DNA of 64,000 nucleotides from assembly GCA_030248065.1 (NCBI GenBank), contig JASAMV010002688.1, forward strand, positions 124,001 to 188,000, written 5' to 3'. How positions within the stretch are numbered: position 1 is the first letter of the stretch; each line of letters begins with the position of its first letter. Shown here piece by piece: positions 36,566-57,839 of this stretch. The notes beneath the pieces were generated by a model that saw only the letters and a list, made by a program, of their open reading frames with translations, was not told the origin of the DNA and ran no database searches. The translations under genes and the position numbers were made by a program. This stretch comes from Rhynchonema sp. JSB1_4. Taxonomy: Eukaryota; Nematoda; Chromadorea; Monhysterida; Xyalidae.

Positions 36566-37518
36566 ATGAGTTTCATCAATAAACTATCGACAGCTTTGGG
36601 TGTTAAGAAACGCGAGGCGCAGATTCTGGTGGTTGGACTGGACAACAGCGGCAAGTCAACGATCATGAACAAGTTGAAACCTGTCGAGCTGCAGGCCACT
36701 GACGTGCAACCCACGGTTGGATTCAACGTCGATCGATTCAGTACCAAATTGTTGAACATCTCGGCCTACGACATGTCCGGACAGGGTCGGTGATGTTTCA
36801 TTGAACAGATATGGCACTCATGTATGAACGCATTTTTGGACGTAAATCCTTCTTCTACTGGATATGGCTGTGTAGCGTTATGTGAGGAAACGAACAGCGA
36901 GTAAACAAAAAGCGGCCCGTTTCTAACAAAGGCGGCGTCTTGGAACCTGGTTTCAGGCCTGCATTTCCAGGACCAAGAGACCAAACGCCTCATTAGGTGC
37001 CGTGATTTTTGTTTTGAAAGAAAACAGCAACTGTGATACCCCACGACCCAACTACCTAGGTACTCCAGTGCTACAGACATAGGCTCGGTTAGGCTGAAAC
37101 CCAAACCTAAGACCAAGCCTAATCCTAAACGTCGACCGCTGATGAGCTTTTGTATACCAGCCCAGGTCGCTACCGTCAACTGTGGGAGCAGTACTACCGC
37201 GACACGAACGGCGTGGTGTTCGTTGTGGACGCGACCGATCGTTTGCGAATGGCCGTGGCCAAGGACGAATTGTGGCAACTGTTGGAGCATCGCGACATGG
37301 CCACCAGACACGTGCCGCTGCTGTTCTTCTCGAACAAAATGGATGAACGCGGCGCGCTGTCGGCGGTGGAAGTGTCGCAGGCACTCGGACTGGAGAAAGT
37401 GCGCGGCAAAGCCTGGCACATTTGTGCGTGCTGCGCCCGGACCGGCGATGGACTGGTGGATGGTATTGAATGGCTGAGTCAGCATGTCAAGGATGTACTC
37501 GAACAGAAGACGTCGTGA
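36566..37518 (+). CDS. ARL6: ARL6 (BBS3) small GTPase, complete
   Basis: Two exons are 36566-36785 and 37166-37518, giving 190 residues; human ARL6 has 186. The P-loop GLDNSGKST is at residues 24-32, the switch II region reads DMSGQGRYRQLWEQYY, the guanine-specificity motif is FFSNKMDERG, and AWHICACCARTGDGL follows. DMSGQGRYR in place of WDxGGQ, together with LEKVRGKAWHIC, identifies ARL6 rather than other ARLs. Known role: GTP-bound ARL6 recruits the BBSome coat to membranes at the base of cilia. The donor is GTCGGT, somewhat weak, with TGATGTTTCA directly after it. Residue 2 is Ser, so there is no myristoylation glycine. The intron's right part (37085-37130) contains degenerate GCCTAA-like repeats. 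A poly(A) signal lies 134 bp after the stop. Confidence 0.95.
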
Positions 37519-37651
37519 TTCATTGACTGATTTACATAAACAATAGTGTCGGAATACACGCTGAAACATCCGGAAATGTTTCGATTCAAATTCAGACCCG
37601 GAAACGTTTCGATCAACTTGTAACGCACGTTGTTTTATTTGTTGTAAGTGG

Positions 37652-37657
37652 AATAAA
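37652..37657 (+). terminator. Poly(A) signal of ARL6
   Basis: AATAAA lies 134 bp after the ARL6 stop and is followed by AT-rich sequence. The convergent synaptotagmin has its own signal about 670 bp to the right, so the two genes end tail to tail. Confidence 0.7.
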
Positions 37658-37798
37658 CATATTATACATTTTATAATACGTAGTATCTCTGATCATGAAC
37701 AGCGGCACACAAGTCATACTATACAAACAAAAAAAACATTGACATAATCTTACAAAACCTTGAATTTAAATAACATATAGCTGACCCCATAAAAATGG

Positions 37799-38256
37799 AA
37801 TTATAGTTGGTCGACGACCTGTTGCGTTCAAACCGTCGTCAAGCGCCCAAATTTTGCGTTGGTTTTGGGCGTCAGGTTGCGTGGTCGTAGCTGGTCGCAA
37901 CGAATAGAAAGAGAAAATGAAAAAATAGAATGGCTATGGCCCCGAGGCCTAGTCAGGCCTGCGGCATGAATTCTGGCAGTTGAGAACGGCTTGTTCTGGT
38001 CAGAAAAATTGTAAAAACTAGAAACTCCGTTACGACTGAAATACCGGCACGGTTTGACAGCCGATGACCACTTGCAAAGTTGAAATTTTTCAACTCGTGG
38101 TCGCGACCACTTTTGGTGGTCGCAGCAGGTCGCAGCCCGAGGTCGTCGACACCCAGTTATAGTTGGTCGCGCTCAACTATAACAGGGTGTTAGCGATCAG
38201 AATGGTCGGCGGGTCGCTGCACCCAAGAATTGTGGTCGTGACCCAACTATAACCCC
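37799..38256. mobile_element. Candidate MITE between the two convergent genes
   Basis: The left end TTATAGTTGGTCG is inverted at the right end as GACCCAACTATAA, and a second TTATAGTTGG/CAACTATAA pair lies inside at about 38157-38185. The interior repeats GGTCG and CGACC words. I could not identify a target duplication, so the boundaries are approximate. Confidence 0.55.
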
Positions 38257-38323
38257 ACCTTAACATTTAAAAATTGAAACAATACCAAAACCATAAGTTA
38301 CAATATGTAGGATTCAAACAAAT

Positions 38324-38329
38324 TTTATT
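38324..38329 (-). terminator. Poly(A) signal of the synaptotagmin
   Basis: AATAAA on the minus strand, 24 bp after the synaptotagmin stop codon. This implies a very short 3' UTR. Confidence 0.6.
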
Positions 38330-38353
38330 GCAAAAAACAGGGTCGTCTTCTTT

Positions 38354-41044
38354 TCATCCGAACCCAAACCATCCTCCGCCCTCCAGCAACCCGTGCTTGT
38401 CTTCGATGAGGGTGTGCCAATTAACAATTGGCCTTTTGCTGGTCAACATCTCCATGTAATGTTTCGCTGCCTCGGTCGTTACGATCTGTCAAGGGGTGGT
38501 GGGCATTTTAAAGACAAAACTGTTGGAGCACCAGCAGGTATAACCAGGGATGAGGATAGTGTACATTTCGTTCAGAAAATAATTGTGAAACATTAGATGT
38601 CGTAATTGCACCACGAACGGGCTATTAATTATTAATTAATCGCAGTTTCTGGCAATAAGATGCCACAGCAAGTTTTGCACCGGTGAATACTATGGTGCGA
38701 CCAAGTCGGCCAGACTTCAAACAATCATCAACAAATGGACAGACCTGAGCGACAGCACTGTACGGGCCACCAAGCACACACAGACCAATAAAGTCATTCG
38801 AGCCCAATTTGTCGTAGTCCCACACGCTCACCACAACGTGCACCTTCTGAAAATGCAGAAATCGAAATGAAGAGAAAATATCGATTATTTGCAAAGATGC
38901 CGTTCCTGAATTCAATTCAGCGACTAACGTCCGACAGCATTTTTGGCACCTTGAACTGGAAGCTCTCGTTGTAGTACGGGTTCATTGTGTTCGTCTTCAC
39001 TGTGGTCTTCTTTTTCATCAGTCGCTTTTTACCGTTGTACAGGTAGATTTTGACGTACGGATCTGACGACACGTTACCATATTTGAGCGAATTTCCACAA
39101 TCACTTTTCGAACAGTATTTATCATCAATAACGTTTTGATTTATGTGATTTCTCTGCCAATGTATATTTCAGATAAATGTACATGCTCTTGTGCTATTCA
39201 CCTTGTTATCGTGCATATTGCCGGTCCATCTGCTACCATTTGCTATCATGCAAACAAAAACCTTAAAATCGACATTCGGCCATCAACTTTGGGAAGCAGC
39301 GATAACAGTGCTACATTCGCACGACCATGATAAATGCACATAGAGCCCTACCGAAGTTTTCAGTTCACCCCGCCCAGCGCTCCGTGCGAAGGGATGTGGA
39401 AAACTGCAGCAAGCCGCGATACCAAATGGCCCATCACACAATCAACCTGTGGATCCAACCACATCCATTCGTTTGAGATTTCGTGCCTCCAACACAGTGA
39501 CGGTCATTGTGCCCGAGCTCTCCCTGTATCGCATCGAAAAGCACAGGTCGCCCAACCGATCCTCTTGCTCCTCCTCCGGCGGATGTACGTTCCTCCACTC
39601 ATCAACCACTTCGCCCAAGTCCACCGATGACAAAGGGACTCGAAGTTGGCCGATTCGATCGTCCTACATGTACGAGTGCCAGACAAAAACAATCGTAAAG
39701 TGATTCAGGCTGTTTGGGGCCTGCGCCTGTAAGGTGCCTGATAGAGGTCAGTGATGCATCTTTTGTGTGGAGCCTGGCTAGCGAGCCTCCAGGCGCTGCA
39801 GGCGCAGGCCTGAAACAGCCTAAAATTGCAGCTATGTACTGTATGTGTATATAAAACGTAGAGCATATACAAAACAAAACTTGATAATGTGGGGCAATGA
39901 TCGAGACAACAAATACAAACCTTTGATAACCGATCGAAATCATAGATGACGAACATGGCGTTCTTCGCACCGGCTTCGTTGAATTGTAACTGCAACAGTT
40001 GGGCACTTGAATAGAGGGACAAATCTAGTTTGGCAGGCAGGTAGTCAGGTCTTGATGACGTTTCTCCGAGAGCTTGGCGCCATATATAGAGGGGTCAAAA
40101 AACATTTTCTTATTTTTTTTCGTCCAAAAATGGGCTTTTCGGAGGTTGTTTTTTTGTCATTTTTCTTAAAATTTAGAAAAATGTTCTTCACGAAATCACT
40201 ATTGGGCCATGGGTACCGAAGATGCCCAAAATGATCCCGTGTTACATGAGACACAGTATGCATGTACCTAGTACGTACATAGGTAGTATTTCTAGGGTGA
40301 TATTTTCGAAACGGTGTAAAGGTCAGTTGGGTGTAAAGGTCGGTGGAAAGCTCGGTTGACAGCTCAGTGTGATAGACCTCGGTGTAAACTTGAAACATTC
40401 CACGTTAATAACAGGCAATGTTTCACCTTTACACCGAGCTACGCCGACCGAGCTTTCGACCGAACTTTACACCGACCTTTACGCCCAACTGACCTTTGCA
40501 CCGTTTCGAAAATTCCATCCTATGTCACACCCCATCGGGGAGCTCGAAATCGGTCAGATACGACCGATTCAGCAAACCTTGTTCAAAAAAACTTCTTTCC
40601 AACCCTGACCGCATTAGTTTGACACTTGTTTACGCAGCGTAGAATGTGAGTGTCCGCCCTTGTCAAAGCGCAACGTGAAACATCAGCCGGCAACTCACAT
40701 CAAACTGGAACGTCTGATTGTAGATCGGATTCAGCGTCTTGGTGCGCACTTTGGTTTCGTATTTTTTCTTTTTATCCGGTTCGAGGTACACCTTGATGTA
40801 GGGGTCCGACGTACCGCCACGGTCTTTGGCCGTTAGGCCATTCGCTTCGACGACGGTCACAAGCAACTGAAACATTTGGTGGTCGTGTGTTCGCTAAAGT
40901 GCAAATTGCAGTTTGTGCGAGTATTCTTGGAACAATCAGTCACAGAACGACACTAACCTTGTTCTGATCAAACTTGTAGTCCAGTTTGAAGTGCAGCCTG
41001 CCGCAGTCCTCATGTTTCGGTTTCTTTTTCTCTTTGGGCTTATC
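38354..41044 (-). CDS. Synaptotagmin, both C2 domains, N-terminal exons missing
   Basis: Seven exons are, in coding order, 40958-41044, 40699-40866, 39921-39989, 39447-39663, 38929-39062, 38745-38846 and 38354-38485. All junctions are in phase. C2A starts [16 protein letters not shown] and holds the loop aspartates in [15 protein letters not shown] and [12 protein letters not shown]2B holds them in [17 protein letters not shown] and [11 protein letters not shown]. All five acidic positions per domain appear present, so Ca2+ binding is expected in both. The end has [10 protein letters not shown], the WHxL motif of C2B used in vesicle docking. Known role: Ca2+ sensor for vesicle fusion. An unusual Gly/Trp/Phe tail (GGGWFGFG) follows. 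The transmembrane exon is not found. A 70-base candidate linker exon at 41604-41673 fits the phase. Introns carry TGATGTTTCA or close variants near splice sites. Confidence 0.94.
40295..40520. mobile_element. Intact palindromic MITE in synaptotagmin intron
   Basis: A 226-bp near-perfect palindrome with ends GGGTGATATTTTCGAAAC and the inverse, flanked by TA on both sides. It is the undisturbed relative of the split element at 14129-18232. Repeated GTAAAGGTCGGTG words fill the arms. Its centre contains TTGAAACATTCC and GGCAATGTTTCACC, so each strand carries an ATGTTTCA word. Confidence 0.85.
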
Positions 41045-41603
41045 CTGAAAATTCGCGACTTTCGTTATTTGAGCCGGATGGAAATCAATTAGGAACTTTT
41101 GCTTCTATTGTAGCAGTGCGGCTTCAAAACCTGAAACCTGCCACGCGCGGTAAATGCTTTTTTGTAAAACTTCCGATCTTTGGAATGGACATGCGTCTGG
41201 TATACGGTAATGGCGCAGCAGAATATCGTGTATACCTGGTGGAAGGGCGAAACCACGGCGATGTTGGGATTGGGTCGGACCAGATTCGAGCCACATTGTT
41301 GTTCATGCAGTTCATAGGTGGAAAGCTGAGAACAGAAAATATGCATAATCGATGATAGAGAAATGATCGATAATGAAGTAAAAAATAAAAAAGGTAATGT
41401 TAAACAAAATATAGGGTACATTGATATTGTGAACTTCACCACAGAATGAGCTGAGTGGCCAAAATCAGAAATACAGCATAGCACACTAGGTTACATACTG
41501 TATGTTCCACCACCAAACCTATATTTTTTCAGATTTTGAAACGCAAAACTGAACGAAAAACTCAATGACCGTCAACAACATTATTTATGGCAAACGAACG
41601 CAC

Positions 41604-41673
41604 ATCGGATCCACTGCCCTTGATCTGTCCAACTTTGTGCTTTTCGACGGAAAGTTGTTCAAACTCGGTGCCT
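41604..41673 (-). CDS. Candidate linker exon of the synaptotagmin
   Basis: Seventy bases between CCAG and GTGCGT. They end in phase 0, as exon 40958-41044 requires. The peptide reads GTEFEQLSVEKHKVGQIKGS, charged and free of structure, as a linker between membrane anchor and C2A would be. There is no family similarity to confirm it. Confidence 0.35.
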
Positions 41674-42246
41674 CTGGAGCCAGAGCCGAGTGACAGAAAT
41701 TTTAATATTCGATTCGACAGCAGCGGACAACACCAGGCCATCTTTTGATATTAAAGCTTGTTTTATGTTATTTATTATTATTATTTGTGGTTTTTACTAA
41801 AACGAGCGTGTTGTTTCGATCTTGTCGCCTATATCAGCCTAATACTTCCTGTCGGTCCAAAACACAAGCAGAGAATGTTTGTAGAAAAGATTAAGTGCGC
41901 TGACGTAATGTACCATTTGCAAAGTTCGTTAAGCTACATGGACATTTTAGATAGTAATCAATGCAACGTGAACAAACTGCCTGAAAGAAACTGTCAAGTC
42001 GAGCAGAAATAATTTGGTGTTACAAGTCGGTAAATGAGATGCAAATCTGAATGTGATTTTTAATCAGGTACTCCTTGTTAGGTATACACCAGTTGGACAA
42101 AGTGCTACATGGTACTGTGTAGATATAGTTCCTTGGACAGGTTAAAAAATCGAAGAATTCAGCTGAACGAACCGAGTAAGACTGTGACAGCACAGCGGGC
42201 GACAGATAATGGTGCTCTATGACTCAGCTGAGACTTGCCATGCCAA

Positions 42247-42290
42247 CAGTGCTCGAAAGAGATCCTGATCCCGATCCCGTTCGAGCACTG
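42247..42290. mobile_element. Minimal hAT remnant: two termini with almost no interior
   Basis: CAGTGCTCGAA and its inverse TTCGAGCACTG enclose only 22 bases with GATCCTGATCCC. These are the ends and subterminal word of the hAT element at 16289-17485. The flanks CATGCCAA and CTTACCAA agree at 6 of 8. It looks like an extreme internal deletion derivative of that family. Confidence 0.75.
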
Positions 42291-42315
42291 CTTACCAACC
42301 GTGACATCCTGCGCG

Positions 42316-42470
42316 TATAGTCCAACCACGAGCTCATGAGACGACTTTTTTTAAAGCTTGCTTGCGTTTCTCTTTCTTTCATTTCCGAAATATGTGGAGC
42401 CGGAACATTATTGGATTCAATCCAGTCAACTTCAAACTAAGTCGTCTCATGAGTTCGTGGTTTGACTATA
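42316..42470. mobile_element. MITE with TATAGTCCAACCACGA ends
   Basis: A 155-bp element whose first 32 bases are inverted at the right end (TCGTGGTTTGACTATA) with few changes. TA at the outer edge suggests a TA target, as in Tc1/mariner-type elements. The middle shares GGAGCCGGAACAT with the copy near 24100. Confidence 0.75.
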
Positions 42471-42479
42471 CAGCACTGT

Positions 42480-44800
42480 GCTGACATGCTGGTTGGATTC
42501 GGTCGGACAGGGGTGCATAATGGGTTGATATCGTGCGATTTCGTTGCTTCTCCATTTTGACCAGTTTAAAGGTTGTTCCCCCGTGAGCTGCGAGGAACTT
42601 TCACGCTGGTCGAAAATGTAGAAGCAACGAAATCGCAAGATGTGACCCAACCGATTTGCACCGCCGACCACCCTCGCTCAAACCGGCATGCCAGACAAGT
42701 GCCGCTGTAGGCTGTGCATTGACAACAAAGTATAAAAAATACGGGAAATTGAAAGAAGATGTGTTTTGAAGACACAACCGTCGCGAACAAAATGCAGCGA
42801 AAACTGATATTGGGATTTTGTACGAAAATTTCATGAATTTGGATTGAATAAGAGGAAACGCAAAAGTGAACAGAATCATTGAAAGCACACAACACCAAAG
42901 CAAATGCACAGGTATTATATAGCAACAAACAGGCACTGATCTCGGCTGGTGCACATCAGTTCCTTTGCGCAGCATTGCATGTAACAACCAGTAACAAACG
43001 CCAAGGTATAGGCTCACGCGCCACTGTATCGCGTGGTTACTTTGTATCACGTGCGACTTTGTATCCTGTATAATTATTTTTTTTAATTGGGACCGCACGT
43101 GAATTAAAACAATTCACAAAACCAGACTAGGTAATGAACACCTTAAACAAGTGATTAGCAACATTATCAGTTACGTTTTGACATTGGGCTATAGTTTGGT
43201 TTAGGTTTCAGTTCAGGATTAAACTATGGGCTCCAGCCAGAAACACAGATCGAAACTTCAATCAGTCTTGCTATCTGGATAGAAAATTGATTAATGTATA
43301 AGAACTATTTTGACTTCTTTTCATTTCGTCATCAGGATCAGACTGATGCACATGCCTTATCACGGCACTGCCGTACATGCATACGGGATGCAATGACTGA
43401 ACGTGATACAAAGTCGCACGGGGCACAAAGTACACGCGCGATACAATGACGCTAACCCAGGTGTACCTTCAGGGTGGCAACATTTTGTAAAAGCGGATCA
43501 TGGCTTGCATGATAGTCCATATCCAGCATACATGAATCTTTTGAGAAAGCTGGCTGAATTGAATGAAGACCGATACAAAAACCAAAGTCGTGTACAGTAG
43601 CTTTGGTTGTGTAGGCGGCTTGGAAGATCATGCTAGGTATTTGTATATGCAATGCAAACGCATGTCTGTACTTGGTTGTTGTTGACAAGAGATGCTGCTG
43701 AATTATCCGGAAATTGACATCTTGGTATTGAAACAAAGACATAATCGTGTACGACGTAAAATCCGGTCATGTACGTTTTCCGGATACTTTTACTGGACAA
43801 TTTCTGCGTCGCAAAGAAATTCCGCCGATGCACGCACTCCTAAAACATTTCCGCCACTGACCAAAAGACTGTTTGTACAGTTGTTAAACCAAAGCAACCT
43901 TAACGTTAGGACTGTTCAGTCGTTTTGCTGTGAGCTTATTGGGTAACACTGGGCAAACCTGTTCCGAAATTAATGTCTGGACCCGACATGATTTTTAAAA
44001 AAACTGCTCTTCGTGCTGTATTATATCCACCTAACATGTTGCGGTGGCCGCTGCAGCTTGTGTTACGCACAGCTAAATTTAGGGCTTGGGTTGTGTGTTT
44101 TGGGTTGTTTTTCAATTCGTTCCAAAATGTGCGTCAGCTTGCATTACAAGACAGGTAATGTATACGTACATACGCATGCATCGGTACTTACTAAGGACTG
44201 CGGCCTGAAGCCGATTTCGCATTGACCTTCATCGGATTTACAAAATCAGTGCAAAACCGTTGCTTTCAGTGCGCAATATGGAAAATATCCATGCGTAGGT
44301 GTCACCATGTTTTCATACGTTGATTATTTCTGGCGCGGTTCTGACGCGCAATGCGTTACTAAATCACGGAGAGGAAAAGCCTGCAAGCAGCCTAATGGTG
44401 GATAACCATATAGGAAAACTACACCAACATGAGCTCGATTTCGCAGCTGGCAGACTAGTGAAACATTCTGACGTGGCTGCTGATTTGGGAAATGTTACAC
44501 GTTGAAGAATACAAGGTGGTGCATGATGATTTTCTCTTTCTATTCGTTTTGAACACACGCCACCTTCGAAATCGGCCCCGTGTTGGTGTAGTTTGCCTTT
44601 ACACCACGGCACACACATGTACAGTGCAATGGTCACACCATGTGCCGAACTGTGCAATTTTGCGCCTCGGCGGGAGAGCAAACGCCAGAAAAACAGCTGA
44701 TTCCGCTTTTTGCATGATCTGCATTCCAGTTGGATGATAAAGGAACACAATGCCTGCGTGAGTCAAGCCGATAAATGAATGAATGAAATGTTTCGTGTTT
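42480..44800. other. No supported gene
   Basis: About 2.3 kb between the synaptotagmin 5' region and the neurobeachin 3' end. The synaptotagmin membrane-anchor exon could lie here on the minus strand, but the one hydrophobic minus-strand frame (42601-43098) lacks the expected Cys-rich juxtamembrane end and plausible splice sites. GTATCACGTGCGACTTTGTATC-like words recur at about 43040 and 43415. Confidence 0.35.
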
Positions 44801-45864
44801 TTTATTCTGACCCAAACCGAACAATGAAAACCACGTCAACAAGGCTAACTGCACTCTGTAAAGTGTATGGCTGGCGACGGTAGATATTCGTGTAAAACTG
44901 ACACCCAAATTATTTCAGTAAAAAAGCCAATCAATCCCAACAAAACAAATCCCGAAGATTAACACAACACAAATGCTTGGATATTTATATGAAATGAACC
45001 ACAAAGCGATCGTGTGGAAGCGAAAAAATAAATACTAATAGTTAAACCTATGAATTAATACACAACTCTCAAGTTAACACAGTGTGAAATCGTGGTAAAT
45101 AAATAACTGTTTAGGATAAAGGAAAACAGGTATCTGAACAAGAAGAATGTCAATCGAAACAACAATCATAACGAAAAACAGTGCAAAACACGGATTAACG
45201 CGACAACAAATTGACACAGTAACGTTGCACAACCGTAGAATATTGGTACATAATTAGAAAAATAATATTGAACATAAATAAAGTATTTTGAAATAAAATC
45301 CGAATGATACAGACAGCTGACAACGAAACTATATAGTTGCAAACTGTCCTGGGATAACAATCAACCAAAAATATGCATGTAGCATTGTGAAAGGGAGTAA
45401 AGACTACTAAACAACAAAATACGAACAGGAAAAAGAATGGAAATAATAATGAGAATTTTTGTCATAGCTCAGGCATTCAAAGCAAAGCATTGTAACCGTG
45501 TGTGTGCGAGTACACAAAATAATTGGACATAGAAGGTTAGACACATGACCCCGCTTGCCATTCACAAATCTTGAGACAAACAAAAAAAATTTTAGACTGG
45601 AGAATAAAAAAAATGATTAAACAGCTGAATTCAGTTCCTTTAATTGCTACATGTCTTTGCATAACACGATAATCAACCAACATAGTAGTGATATTAGCCT
45701 GAAATTAAATAAAAGAACACTTCTGCATAAAAATTAATCATATAAAATAATCACACCAAGATATCAACAGAAACAGCCACCTAGCAGAACACTAGCAACA
45801 AATAGGCCGTACCAGAATAAGTATGTGCGCCAAAAACAACAATTCATTGATAGGCGGTCACCAT
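44801..45864 (-). other. Probable 3' UTR of the neurobeachin gene
   Basis: About 1 kb after the neurobeachin stop. It is strongly A-rich on the plus strand, so U-rich in the transcript, with no coding signal. A minus-strand AATAAA at 44801-44806 could be the poly(A) signal. The extent is inferred from composition and the hexamer only. Confidence 0.4.
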
Positions 45865-56867
<11,003 letters not shown>

Positions 56868-56979
56868 CTGAATATGGTGTTTGGCTGTTGGGTACACCGC
56901 AAGATGGGTATAATGATTTCACATTCGACTGTGCTTGCTTGACGGTTGACGTACATTCGTAATCAGCATTCTTGTTTAA

Positions 56980-57830
56980 AATATTTTGGGGTGGGGTCGA
57001 AAACCCCGAAAAAAACCCCGAAAAAAAAACGCCGAAAAAAACCCCGAAAAATAAAAACCCCGAAAATAAAACCCCGAAAACGAAAAACCCCGAAAAAAAA
57101 ACCCCGAAAACGAAAAACCCCGAAAAACATAAAATGTGTGGAAAACAATTCTTTTGGTTAGAGAAGGGTATTCATGTCGTTCGTGCACCAAAAAATGGGC
57201 ACTGGTACAGTTCGGGCACAAGTTAGGTAATTCTCCTTTGTTCATGTCTTCCTGGCTGGCAGCCTAAGCCTAAGCCTAACCCTGAAAGAAGGCCTATTCC
57301 GTTAAACTTTTGTGGATGTTGTCTTCATGTGGCCAGGTCTTCCTGGCTGGCAGCCTAAGCCTAGTAAGCCTAACCCTGAAGGAAAGCCTGAGCAGTTAGG
57401 TTTTTGTGGAAGTTTTCTTCAAATGGACAGGTCTTCCTGGCTGGCAGCCTAAGCCTAAGCCTAACCCTGAAAGAAAGCCTGTGCAGCTGTACATTTGTGG
57501 ATGTTTCCTTCATATGGACATGTCTTCCTGGCTGGTAGACTAAGCCTAAGCCTATGAACAAGCCTAAGCCCAAGTCTAGGTTCAAGTCTGATCCGAAGCC
57601 AATTTATCAAGTGTGGGGGTGATGTTTCACTCGTGGGTCACGAGCGACATGAATACCCACCTCTAACAAGATTTTTTTTCATCCCTGACATTATTTATTT
57701 TTCGGGCTTTTTCGTTTTCGGGGTTTTATTTTCGGGGTTTTTCATTTTCGGGGTTTTTTTTCGGGGTTTTCCGTTTCGGGTTTTTTTCGGGGTTTTTTTT
57801 TTCGGGGTTTTCGACGGCCACCATATTTTG
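56980..57830. mobile_element. Palindromic element with CCCCGAAAA arms and a minisatellite core
   Basis: The left arm (about 56980-57185) is made of CCCCGAAAA-type units, then TATTCATGTCG. The right arm (about 57640-57830) has the inverse: CGACATGAATA, then CGGGGTTTT units. AAAATAT and GTCGAAAACCCCG lie at the outer edges of both. Between the arms is the tandem array at 57245-57600. The arms could form a long hairpin. It lies in what should be an upstream neurobeachin intron. Confidence 0.8.
57245..57600. repeat. Minisatellite of about 90 bp with embedded (GCCTAA)n
   Basis: Four units share GTCTTCCTGGCTGGCAG, then GCCTAAGCCTAAGCCTAA, then CCCTGAA and GTGGA plus a TTCTTCA-like segment. (GCCTAA)3 is exact at 57262-57279 and 57447-57464, the complement of nematode telomeric TTAGGC. 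The last unit is degraded into CCTAAGCCCAAG. Confidence 0.85.
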
Positions 57831-57839
57831 ATCCAGATC

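Noticed and set aside
37566..37620. GGAAATGTTTCGATTC and GGAAACGTTTCGATC as part of the TGATGTTTCA set
   Set aside because: They have TGTTTCG or CGTTTCG instead of TGTTTCA and lie in the ARL6 3' UTR, so I did not count them.
42601..43098. Hydrophobic 165-codon minus frame as the synaptotagmin membrane exon
   Set aside because: The hydrophobic stretches are scattered, there is no Cys-rich juxtamembrane end, and no donor or acceptor in the right phase was seen.
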